Origin: Methylococcus sp. UBA6136
GTDB lineage: Bacteria; Pseudomonadota; Gammaproteobacteria; Methylococcales; Methylococcaceae
DNA length: 6,681 nt
Direction: 5' to 3'
Assembly (NCBI GenBank): GCA_002423305.1
Contig: DIVI01000150.1
Location: forward strand, 1-6,681
Below, one piece after another: positions 1 through 6,593 of this stretch (positions are counted from its first letter, which is position 1; every line of letters starts with the position of its first letter). The position numbers were made by a program, and so were the translations under genes. The notes below the pieces were generated by a model, which was not told the origin of the DNA, made no database searches, and saw nothing but the letters and a program-made list of their open reading frames with translations.

Positions 1-1
1 C

Positions 2-250
2 GATCACTTCGTCATGGCCGCCTGGGGCCGTGAACAGAAGGTAGGCGACAAGGTACGGATGATGGCCGATGGCAGCGCGGACTATGTCAGGAAACTGGGG
101 CTCGACCGCGGCCTCACGCCCAACGGTATGGGCATCCGCTCACAACGCTTCGCCATGATAGTCGACAACGGCGTGGTCAAGTACCTTGGCGTTGAAGGCT
201 CCGGCAAGTTCGAGGTCTCCAACGTCGAAGCCGTTCTGGCCCAGCTTTAA
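2..250 (+). CDS. Peroxiredoxin, Prx5-like (AhpC/TSA superfamily), C-terminal part
   Basis: This is the 3' part of a gene that begins left of the window; 82 residues are visible before the TAA stop. The reading frame is open from base 2, so the internal ATG at 14 is probably not the true start. The visible part matches the second half of Prx5-type peroxiredoxins (about 160 residues in all): an AWGREQ segment, an MMADGSADY strand-loop, a KLGLD helix, then GIRSQRFAMIVDNGVVKYLGVE, the family's conserved arginine-containing beta hairpin, and a C-terminal helix ending VLAQL. Proteins of this family reduce hydrogen peroxide and organic peroxides through a cysteine near the N-terminus, usually with glutathione, glutaredoxin or thioredoxin as the electron source. 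That cysteine is outside the window, so catalytic competence cannot be judged. The gene converges on fdhE with only 11 nt between stop codons and no clear terminator there. Family assignment is fairly sure; the exact subtype is inference. Confidence 0.86.
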   Translation, partial: DHFVMAAWGREQKVGDKVRMMADGSADYVRKLGLDRGLTPNGMGIRSQRFAMIVDNGVVKYLGVEGSGKFEVSNVEAVLAQL

Positions 251-261
251 GGAAGACGGAC

Positions 262-1149
262 TCAGGCGCCGACAGGGATGATCATCAAGGGATTGAATCC
301 GAACCGCTGATAGCCCTGCTCGTTGAGCAACACATCCAGGGAGAGGGTGGCGATGTCATCGGCCAGAGGATCGGCGCCCGGCGACTTGTCCCGGTCGATG
401 CGCTTTAGGTAGACGTGGCAGGCGTCGCAGGTTTCCGCCCGGATAGCCGGGTCGGCGCCTTCGATGCCTTGGTAGGCGATGTGCTCGCCGCTGCCACACT
501 GGATGCACTGGATGCGCGGATAAGGCCATTCCGAAGCGCAGAAACCACAATGCAGGTAACGCAGGCCCGGCGTGTCGCCGACCGTGCGGAGGATGCTCGC
601 GACCGGCCCGCCAAGACACACCGGACAAAGACCCGGCTCGGTCGGGTCACCCGGGTTTTCGGCACTCCGCTCAGCCGCCCAACGAACCAGCTCGATCTGC
701 AAGGCAGCGGCCACGAACGGCAGGACGGCACTGTCCTCCGGGGCCGGCTGATCCATGCGCAACTCGATCACCCACGTCTCCACATCCGCATCGCTCGCCC
801 CGACGATTCGAGCCAGCGTCTGATTCACGGGGGCGGATGACGCTTCGAAATCCTGAACCAACGCCTTCAGTACCGCCGTCAGCGCTAGGCTTCTTCGGAG
901 TGCACCGACGGGATTGTCCTCAGCAGCCCTTCGCCAATCAGTGCAAGTCGATCGATCGGAAGCGGGCGCATCCACTATGTCGGCCTGCCTCTCAGCCAGC
1001 TCGGCCATCAGCAAAAGATACCCGGACAGACCTGGCACGGACGCTGCCAGATCACGTAACCGCCGGGCACGCTGGCGAAACAGTCGCTCGGGCTTGGGTA
1101 GAAGAATCGCCGGTGGTGGGCCGGCCTCCGTGCCGGCAGCGAGATTCAA
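262..1149 (-). CDS. fdhE: Formate dehydrogenase accessory protein FdhE
   Basis: FdhE is a cytoplasmic maturation factor needed for active respiratory formate dehydrogenases; it binds the catalytic subunit before Tat export and carries iron on cysteine motifs. From the start chosen here it has 295 residues (E. coli FdhE has about 309). The N-terminal half is helical, with the family-like stretch RLFRQRARRLRDLA near residue 25. The C-terminal half has four CxxC pairs at about residues 175/178, 201/204, 215/218 and 241/244, in contexts such as LCPVC, HCGFCASEWPYPR and CIQCGSG, followed by an acidic LADDIATLSLD segment, all typical of FdhE. The frame can be extended upstream to a TTG at 1185 (307 residues), deep inside fdnI. 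I prefer the TTG at 1147-1149: it overlaps the fdnI stop as TTGA, which suggests translational coupling, and has a GGGGA sequence 6 nt upstream. It is the last gene of the operon, as in E. coli fdoGHI-fdhE. The function is secure; the exact start is not. Confidence 0.93.
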   Translation of the reverse strand: MNLAAGTEAGPPPAILLPKPERLFRQRARRLRDLAASVPGLSGYLLLMAELAERQADIVDAPASDRSTCTDWRRAAEDNPVGALRRSLALTAVLKALVQDFEASSAPVNQTLARIVGASDADVETWVIELRMDQPAPEDSAVLPFVAAALQIELVRWAAERSAENPGDPTEPGLCPVCLGGPVASILRTVGDTPGLRYLHCGFCASEWPYPRIQCIQCGSGEHIAYQGIEGADPAIRAETCDACHVYLKRIDRDKSPGADPLADDIATLSLDVLLNEQGYQRFGFNPLMIIPVGA

Positions 1150-1790
1150 GACTTGTCCCCGTCCTGGAGGATGCGCTTGTACCAACCCGGATGATGTTTG
1201 CTGGCCCAGGCGCGGCTGACGGTGCCGCGCACCATGGCGCCGACCGTGCCCCGTATCCAGATGGCTGCGTAGATATGGACGATGATGCCGGAGATCATCA
1301 CGAAGGCGCAGACGGCGTGCAGCAACACGGCGATGCGGATGAGGTCGATGGGGAAATACCCGGCGAACCAGGGGCGCCAGATGATGATGCCGGTGATCAG
1401 CAACGTCGGGATGGTCGCGATCATAGTCCAGAACAGCAGTTTCTGGCCGGCGTTGTAGCGGTCCACTTCCGGCAGCCGGTCTTCCCGGTTACGGATCACG
1501 TCACTGATCCGCTTCAGCCATTCGACATCATTGCGGCTGATGAGGTTGTGATGCCAGAACTTCAGCGCCAACCCGGCAAACGACAGGAACATTACAACGC
1601 CGATGTAGGGATGCAGGATGCGCGTCCACACCGGCCCGCCGAAGAACTGCGTAAACCAGAACATCGACGGGTGAAACAGCGCCAGCCCGGAGAAGGCCAG
1701 CAGGATGAAGGTGATGGCGGTCAGCCAGTGATTGGCCCGCTCAGGCGGCGTGTAACGCCGGATGAGGCGGGAGTGGGTTTCCGTCTTCAT
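1146..1790 (-). CDS. fdnI: Formate dehydrogenase gamma subunit, cytochrome b556
   Basis: This is the membrane anchor of the respiratory formate dehydrogenase. It takes electrons from the beta subunit through two b-type haems and reduces quinone near the cytoplasmic side of the inner membrane. The protein has 214 residues (E. coli FdnI 217, FdoI 211). It has four hydrophobic segments at roughly 23-40, 57-78, 117-138 and 150-176. The histidines H21 (ERANHW), H60 (LHPYIG), H158 and H172 line up with the four haem ligands of E. coli FdnI at 18, 57, 155 and 169, all offset by three. The conserved RYNAGQK motif is at 111-117. The start ATG overlaps the fdxH stop as ATGA, and AGGAGG lies 10 nt upstream, so translation is probably coupled. 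Its stop overlaps the likely fdhE start. The symbol could equally be fdoI; the sequence cannot separate the nitrate-inducible from the aerobic isoenzyme. Confidence 0.96.
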   Translation of the reverse strand: MKTETHSRLIRRYTPPERANHWLTAITFILLAFSGLALFHPSMFWFTQFFGGPVWTRILHPYIGVVMFLSFAGLALKFWHHNLISRNDVEWLKRISDVIRNREDRLPEVDRYNAGQKLLFWTMIATIPTLLITGIIIWRPWFAGYFPIDLIRIAVLLHAVCAFVMISGIIVHIYAAIWIRGTVGAMVRGTVSRAWASKHHPGWYKRILQDGDKS

Positions 1791-2659
1791 GCGGGGTGGT
1801 CCTCCTCGTTGTCTTCAGCGTCGTTCGGGCCGATGGTCACGTAATGGAAGAAACCGGCCAGCGCCGTGAACAGCATCGCCGCCGTCGCCAGTGGTTTAAG
1901 GACACCTTTCCACAGGCCCACCGTCGGGCTGATGGTCGGCTCTTTCGGCAAGTCGTTGTAGAGCTGCGGCTGGTCGGCGTGATGCAGCACGTACATCACA
2001 TGGGTGCCTCCGACGCCGGCCGGGTCGTACAGCCCGGCCTGATCGAAGCCGCGCTCCTTGAGGTCGGCGATGCGGTCGTTGGCGTGGTCGATCATGTCTT
2101 CCTTGCTGCCGAACACCAGCGCCTGGGTCGGGCAGGCCTTGATGCAGGCCGGCTCCAGCCCGACCGACACCCGGTCGGAGCAGAGCGTGCATTTGTATGC
2201 CTTGCTGTCCTTTTTCGAGATGCGCGGAACATCGAACGGGCAGCCGGCCACGCAGTAGCCGCAGCCGATGCAGTGCTCTTCCTGGAAATCGACAATGCCG
2301 TTGCTGTACTGAATGATGGCCCCCGGTGACGGGCAGGCCTTGAGGCAGCCGGGGTCAGCGCAGTGCATGCAGCCATCCTTGCGGATCAGCCATTCCAGCG
2401 TGCCGTTCTGTTCATGCTCGGCAAACCGCATCAGCGTCCAGCTGTTCTCGGTCAGGTCATGCGGGTTCTGGTAGGAACCCTCGTTGATGCCAACCTCCTC
2501 GCGCAGATCGTTCCACTCTTGGCAGGCCGACTGGCAGGCCTTGCAGCCAATGCATTTGGTGACGTCGATGAGCTTGGCGACTTCCTGCTGTTGCCGTTGC
2601 TGCGGCGGGGGCGTCGTGGTGGCCGAGCGCCGGGTGATATCCAGGGATTGTAGTGACAT
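1787..2659 (-). CDS. fdxH: Formate dehydrogenase beta subunit, four [4Fe-4S] clusters
   Basis: This electron-transfer subunit (also named fdnH/fdoH) relays electrons from the catalytic subunit to the cytochrome b subunit. It has 290 residues (E. coli FdnH 294). Sixteen cysteines form four ferredoxin-type motifs: C36/39/42/46 (CIGCKACQSAC), C97/100/105/109 (CMHCADPGCLKAC), C130/133/136/140 (CIGCGYCVAGC) and C157/160/172/176. None is missing. The conserved GVGGTHVMYVLHHADQP segment follows at about 215-232. A single transmembrane helix at about 253-275 precedes an acidic tail ending DAEDNEEDHPA. As in E. coli, the cluster domain should sit in the periplasm, held by this helix, and it has no signal peptide of its own because it is exported together with the Tat-tagged alpha subunit. 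The ATG start is 3 nt after the fdnG stop, with GGAGG at 2668-2672, 8 nt upstream. It overlaps fdnI by 4 nt. Confidence 0.97.
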   Translation of the reverse strand: MSLQSLDITRRSATTTPPPQQRQQQEVAKLIDVTKCIGCKACQSACQEWNDLREEVGINEGSYQNPHDLTENSWTLMRFAEHEQNGTLEWLIRKDGCMHCADPGCLKACPSPGAIIQYSNGIVDFQEEHCIGCGYCVAGCPFDVPRISKKDSKAYKCTLCSDRVSVGLEPACIKACPTQALVFGSKEDMIDHANDRIADLKERGFDQAGLYDPAGVGGTHVMYVLHHADQPQLYNDLPKEPTISPTVGLWKGVLKPLATAAMLFTALAGFFHYVTIGPNDAEDNEEDHPA

Positions 2660-2662
2660 GGC

Positions 2663-5600
2663 TTACACCTCCGTCCGGCCTTTGAGCAACCGTTCCAGCA
2701 ACGACAACTTAGGGGTGGCGCCCGTCTTGCCGTCCCACCGGCGACTTGGCGCCGGAGGGTTGGGTAACTCGGCATGGCGTGCCGCCAGCCCGGTGACCTT
2801 CTCCACCCTCACCAGAAACGCCTTGAATTCCGGCGTCTGCGTATTGGCGTCCCCGAGATAGGGTGTCAGGTTGTTGCAGAAGAAGCCCTTGCGGGTCTCG
2901 CCCATGAACCCCCAGTGCACCGGAATGCCAATCTGATGCAGCGGCTTGCCGGCCACGGTGAGCACCGGCAGGCGCCTGGTGACCACGGCCACGGCGCGGA
3001 TATGGCCGCGCTTCGAGCGCACCTGCACGATCTCGCCATTGGCAATGCCCAGCTCTTTCGCCAGCGCCTCGCCGATCTCGACGAACTGCTCCGGCTGCAG
3101 CGAGGCATTGATGCGGACATGGTTGGTCCAGGTGTTGAACAGTTCGGTGATGCGGTAGGTGGTGGCCACGATGGGGAATTCATCGCTATCGCCCAGCATG
3201 GCGCGATCCTTGTCGAACACGCGCGCCGCCGGATTGCTGATCACCTTTGGGTGCAGCGGGTTACCGCCCAACGGCGTCTCGAAGGGTTCGTAATGCTCGG
3301 GGAAGGGGCCATCCGCCAGCTTGTCCGCGCCGAACAACCGGCCCACGCCCTCGGCATTCATGATGAACGGCAACATGTCGCTGCCCGGAGCCTGGTCGAT
3401 CTTGAAGTCGGGCACATCGCAGCCGTTCCAGCGCTGGCCGTCCCATTCCAGAATTCGCCGCTTCGGGTCCCAAGGCTGGCCGGCCGGATCGCACGAAGCC
3501 CGGTTGTAAAGAATTCGGCGGTTAGCCGGCCACGCCCAGGCCCAGCCCGGCGAGATGCCCTGACCGCTGGGGTCGGACGGATCGCGCCGCGCCATCTGGT
3601 TGCCGGCCTCGGTCCAGGCGCCGCTGAAGATCCAGTTGCCGCAGGCGGTACTGCCGTCGTCGCGCAGCAGGGCGAATCCCGGCAATTGTTGGCCCTTTTT
3701 AAACAGCAGTTTGCCGGCGTCGTCGGGATCGGCCAGATCGGTTAGTGCCTGACCGTTGTACTCGCGGGCCAGCTCATCCGGCTTGGGATCGTGCGGATCG
3801 TGATACGGCCAGTGCAGATGCTGGATCGGCTCATGGAAGGCGCCGCCTTCCTTCTCGTAGAGCTCGCGCAGCCGCAGGAACAGATCGGACATGATCTCGA
3901 TATCGGTCTTCGCCTCGCCGGGCGGTTCCGCGCCCTTCCAGTGCCATTGCAGCCAGCGCGAACTGTTGACCAGCGAACCATCCTCCTCGGCAAAACAGGT
4001 GGTCGGCAGACGGAACACCTCGGTCTGTATATCCGCGGGATTCACGTCATTGTGCTCGCCGTGGTTCTGCCAGAACTCCGAGGTCTCAGTGGCCAGCGGG
4101 TCCATGACCACCATGAACTTGAGTTTCGTCATGCCGCCACGGACCTTATTCTTGTCCGGGTAGGAGGCCAGCGGATTGAAGCCCTGACAGATGAAGCCAT
4201 TGACCTTGCCTTCGGCCATGAGATCGAACAGCCGCAGGCTGTCATAGGGCTTGTCCAGCTTGGGCAGCCAGTCGTAGGCGAAATCGTTGTCGGCCGTCGC
4301 CGCCTCGCCGTACCAGGCCTTCATCAGGCTGGTGTGGAATTTGGGGAAGTTCGACCAGTAGCTGAACTGCCCAGGGCGCAACGGCTTGAGGGTGCGCTTG
4401 GCCAGATAGCCGGCGCGGTTGGTTTCCTGATCCCGAGGCAAGGTCATGTAGCCGGGCAGCATATCGGTCAAAAGACCCAGATCGCTCAGCCCCTGAATGT
4501 TTGAGTGGCCGCGCAGGGCGTTCACCCCGCCGCCACTGAGACCGATATTGCCCAGCAGCAACTGAATCATGGCCATGACGCGAATGTTCTGCACGCCCAC
4601 CGAGTGATGCGTCCAGCCCAGCGCGTAGAGGCTGGTCAGTACCCGCTCCGGCGTGGCGGTCGAGGCGATCAGCTCACAAACCTTGAGAAAGGCTTCAATC
4701 GGCGTGCCGCAGAGCTCATGCATTTGTTCCGGCGTGTAACGGTCGACGTGGTGCTTGAGCAAATTGATCACGCAGCGCGGATGCTGAAGCGTGTCATCCA
4801 CCTTGGCAAAGCCCTGATCGTCCAGTTCGTAGGTCCAGGTCGTCCTGTCGTAGCGGACTTCCGGATTATTGGCGTCATAGCCGCTGAAGAGGCCGTCCTC
4901 GAAGCGAAAATCCTCGCGCACGATGAAGGCGGCATTGGTGTAAGCCTTCACGTAAGGCCGATTGATGGCGCCCTTCTCCAGCAGATAGCGAATGACGCCA
5001 TTGAGAAAGGCAATGTCCGAACCAGCACGAATCGGTACGTAAAGGTCCGCCACTGCCGCCGTGCGGGTGAAACGCGGATCGACCACAATCAGCTTAGCCT
5101 TGTTGCGCGCCTTGGCTTCCACCGCCCATTTGAAACCGACCGGATGCGCCTCGGCCGGGTTGCCGCCCATGGCGATGATGACATCCGCATGCTGGATGTT
5201 CATCCAGGTATTGGTCATCGCTCCGCGACCGAAGCTGGTCGCCAGCGCCGCCACCGAAGGCGCATGACAGATGCGCGCCTGACTGTCGATCATCACGATG
5301 CCGAGAGCACGGGCAATCTTGTTGGTGAGGTAACCAGTTTCGTTGGAGGCCGCTGAAGCCGCCAGGAAACCCAGCGAGTTCCAGCGGTTTACGGTCTGGC
5401 CTTGGTCGTTCTTGGCGATGAAATTGGCGTCGCGATCATCCTTCATTCGCCGCGCGACCTGCTCCAGCGCCCAGTCCCAGGACACGCGCTGCCACTCGCG
5501 GCTGCCCGGCGCCCGGTATTCCGGGTAACGCAGGCGCGTCTTGCTATGCACGAACGAGAGCAGCCCCGAACCCTTGGGGCACAGGCTGCCGCGACTGACC

Positions 5601-5854
5601 GGATGGTCGGGATCGCCCTCGATATGGATAATCTCGGCCTTGGCGTTCTTGGCCTTGTCACCCAGGCTGTACATGATCAGGCCGCAGGCCACGGAACAGT
5701 AGGGGCATGTATTGCGTGTCTCGGTGGTGCGGGTCAGCTTGAAGGTGCGGACATCCGCCACCGCCGCTTCCGGCGAGAACCCCAGCGCGGCCAGCGACGA
5801 AGCCCCGATCGAGGTCGCACTCAGCTTGAAAAACTGCCGTCGGTTGACTTGCAT
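2663..5854 (-). CDS. fdnG: Formate dehydrogenase alpha (catalytic) subunit, cysteine type, Tat-exported
   Basis: This is the molybdenum (or tungsten) bis-MGD enzyme of the FDH-N/FDH-O family that oxidises formate to CO2 in the periplasm. It has 1063 residues (E. coli FdnG 1015). A Tat signal starts MQVNRRQFFKL (R5-R6) with a hydrophobic stretch and a likely AVA cut after residue 33. The N-terminal [4Fe-4S] ligands C50, C53, C57 and C92 and the electron-relay lysine K94 match E. coli numbering. The metal ligand position 196 is cysteine, encoded by TGT (5267-5269), where E. coli FdnG has selenocysteine; the next residue, H197, is kept. Other family landmarks are SNETGYLTNK (170-179), FGRGAMTN (208-215), MGGNPAEAHPVGFKW (229-243), a glycine-rich GGGVNALRGHSNIQG (441-455) and the C-terminal cofactor-binding domain (about 890-1010). 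About 43 extra residues follow the point where the E. coli protein ends. The ATG start has AGGAG 10 nt upstream and gives a complete Tat signal. It is the first gene of the operon. The gene may equally be called fdoG. Confidence 0.97.
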   Translation of the reverse strand: MQVNRRQFFKLSATSIGASSLAALGFSPEAAVADVRTFKLTRTTETRNTCPYCSVACGLIMYSLGDKAKNAKAEIIHIEGDPDHPVSRGSLCPKGSGLLSFVHSKTRLRYPEYRAPGSREWQRVSWDWALEQVARRMKDDRDANFIAKNDQGQTVNRWNSLGFLAASAASNETGYLTNKIARALGIVMIDSQARICHAPSVAALATSFGRGAMTNTWMNIQHADVIIAMGGNPAEAHPVGFKWAVEAKARNKAKLIVVDPRFTRTAAVADLYVPIRAGSDIAFLNGVIRYLLEKGAINRPYVKAYTNAAFIVREDFRFEDGLFSGYDANNPEVRYDRTTWTYELDDQGFAKVDDTLQHPRCVINLLKHHVDRYTPEQMHELCGTPIEAFLKVCELIASTATPERVLTSLYALGWTHHSVGVQNIRVMAMIQLLLGNIGLSGGGVNALRGHSNIQGLSDLGLLTDMLPGYMTLPRDQETNRAGYLAKRTLKPLRPGQFSYWSNFPKFHTSLMKAWYGEAATADNDFAYDWLPKLDKPYDSLRLFDLMAEGKVNGFICQGFNPLASYPDKNKVRGGMTKLKFMVVMDPLATETSEFWQNHGEHNDVNPADIQTEVFRLPTTCFAEEDGSLVNSSRWLQWHWKGAEPPGEAKTDIEIMSDLFLRLRELYEKEGGAFHEPIQHLHWPYHDPHDPKPDELAREYNGQALTDLADPDDAGKLLFKKGQQLPGFALLRDDGSTACGNWIFSGAWTEAGNQMARRDPSDPSGQGISPGWAWAWPANRRILYNRASCDPAGQPWDPKRRILEWDGQRWNGCDVPDFKIDQAPGSDMLPFIMNAEGVGRLFGADKLADGPFPEHYEPFETPLGGNPLHPKVISNPAARVFDKDRAMLGDSDEFPIVATTYRITELFNTWTNHVRINASLQPEQFVEIGEALAKELGIANGEIVQVRSKRGHIRAVAVVTRRLPVLTVAGKPLHQIGIPVHWGFMGETRKGFFCNNLTPYLGDANTQTPEFKAFLVRVEKVTGLAARHAELPNPPAPSRRWDGKTGATPKLSLLERLLKGRTEV

Positions 5855-5993
5855 GATGCGGGTGCTCCTCTCTGATCGTATGCTGCTGGATATTACTGCG
5901 CTACTTGGGTGAGAATCGTGTCATGAATGGGCAGTGGCTGCCAAGATTCGGGCAACCCCCGGGGCTCGTCGGGGACATTTTGCAGCCAGTAAA

Positions 5994-6021
5994 TTTATCG
6001 CTCTTTTCCCACGCTTCGCAA
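5994..6021 (-). promoter_or_regulatory. Candidate sigma-70-like promoter for the formate dehydrogenase operon
   Basis: The 218-nt gap between the rpiB stop and the fdnG start (5855-6072) has no convincing gene and must contain the operon's expression signals unless it is read from rpiB. The best match I see on the minus strand is TTGCGA at 6016-6021, then 16 nt, then GATAAA at 5994-5999; each hexamer shares four of six bases with the consensus. This would give an untranslated leader of about 130 nt. No full FNR-type TTGAT-N4-ATCAA site and no well-spaced sigma-54 GG-N10-GC element was found. The call rests on weak motif matching only. Confidence 0.3.
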
Positions 6022-6072
6022 AGGCGTCATTCAGGCCGTCATAACATCGAAGGAGCATCTTTCGGTGCCCAA

Positions 6073-6501
6073 TCACGCATCGATCGCCACGATCCTCGGT
6101 ATGTGCCGGCCGCCTTCAAAGGGCGTGTTCAGGAAAGTTTCGACAATCTTCTTGGCCATCTCCAGAGTGACGATGCGCTGACCGATGGCGATGCAGTTGG
6201 CGTCATTGTGGGAGCGGGTCAGGAAGGCGGTCTGCTCGTCGAAGGTGTAGCCACAACGGCAGCCCTTGACGCGATTGGCGACGATGGCCTCACCGTTGCC
6301 GCTGCCGCCGAGCACGATGCCGCGCTCGACCTCGCCCTTGACCACCGCCTCGGCGCAGGGACGAATCCAGGTCGGATAATCGGTGCGTTCGTCGCTGAAG
6401 CAGCCGTAATCCTTGACCTCATGGCCGAGCGACGTGAGCCAGTGACGGAGGGCTTCCTTGTGATCGAAGCCGGCGTGGTCGGATGCAATGCCGATTTTCA
6501 T
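6073..6501 (-). CDS. rpiB: Ribose-5-phosphate isomerase B (Ser/Glu active-site type)
   Basis: RpiB interconverts ribose 5-phosphate and ribulose 5-phosphate in the non-oxidative pentose phosphate pathway (and in Calvin-cycle regeneration if the host has one); it acts in the cytoplasm. The protein is complete at 142 residues, near the usual 145-160 for LacAB_rpiB members. It shows the N-terminal IASDHAGF phosphate/sugar loop (D8, H9), ERTDYP (38-43), GGSGNGEAIVANRVKG (65-80), the HNDAN ring-opening histidine H98, and GGRH (130-133) near the C-terminus. E. coli RpiB uses a cysteine as catalytic base in the glycine-rich loop; here that position is S67 and a glutamate follows at E71, the arrangement of mycobacterial RpiB, where the glutamate is the base. 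The ATG start has GGAG at 6510-6513, 8 nt upstream. It is 218 nt from fdnG, so it is probably a separate transcription unit. It could in principle be a related sugar-phosphate isomerase, but the motifs favour RpiB. Confidence 0.93.
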   Translation of the reverse strand: MKIGIASDHAGFDHKEALRHWLTSLGHEVKDYGCFSDERTDYPTWIRPCAEAVVKGEVERGIVLGGSGNGEAIVANRVKGCRCGYTFDEQTAFLTRSHNDANCIAIGQRIVTLEMAKKIVETFLNTPFEGGRHIPRIVAIDA

Positions 6502-6560
6502 GTTCTATTCTCCATGGGTTTGGGGTGAGTTGTTTGGCTATCTTCGCAAGTGCCGCCCAG

Positions 6561-6576
6561 CCTGCCAATAGGCAGG
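6561..6576. repeat. Short perfect inverted repeat (hairpin) upstream of rpiB
   Basis: CCTGCC and GGCAGG form a perfect six-base-pair stem around an AATA loop, 60 nt upstream of the rpiB start codon. No U-run follows on either strand, so it does not look like an intrinsic terminator. It could be a leader-RNA hairpin or an operator, or chance. The structure is seen directly; any role is inference. Confidence 0.4.
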
Positions 6577-6578
6577 GT

Positions 6579-6593
6579 ATCTCTGTATGAGAT
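6579..6593. repeat. Second short inverted repeat next to the first
   Basis: ATCTC and GAGAT are separated by five bases (TGTAT), only two bases beyond the preceding hairpin. The stem could be extended by one T-G wobble. Two adjacent inverted repeats in front of rpiB may mark a regulatory region, but each arm is short enough to occur by chance. Confidence 0.25.

Noticed and set aside
837..1844. Plus-strand open frame of 335 codons opposite fdhE, fdnI and the end of fdxH
   Set aside because: It runs across three well-supported minus-strand genes. Its translation is rich in Arg, Pro, Asp and Gln with no recognisable domain, as expected for an antisense shadow in GC-rich DNA.
2774..3745. Plus-strand open frame of 323 codons opposite fdnG
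   Set aside because: It is wholly antisense to the conserved C-terminal part of FdnG, has no family-like motifs and no supporting context.
4505..5356. Plus-strand open frame of 283 codons opposite fdnG
   Set aside because: It is antisense to the active-site domain of FdnG and has shadow-like composition; no ribosome binding site or motif supports it.
5956..5974. C/G-rich block with CCCCGGGG and GGGG runs in the rpiB-fdnG gap, considered as a terminator stem
   Set aside because: The only long pairing is a self-complementary CCCCGGGG with no loop, or a 4-bp stem, and no U-run follows on the minus strand.
6048..6064. Imperfect hairpin (CGAA...TTCG arms) just after the rpiB stop, considered as a terminator
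   Set aside because: On the rpiB transcript strand the stem has a mismatch, is short, and is not followed by a U-run.
6055..6071. Possible sigma-54 promoter (GGCAC...GC) downstream of rpiB, facing fdnG
   Set aside because: The spacing between the GG and GC elements is one base too long for the -24/-12 consensus, and the -12 half is poor.
5905..6528. Plus-strand open frame of 207 codons across the rpiB-fdnG gap and rpiB
   Set aside because: Most of it is the complement of rpiB, whose motifs are unmistakable. The remaining part in the gap shows no protein-like pattern.
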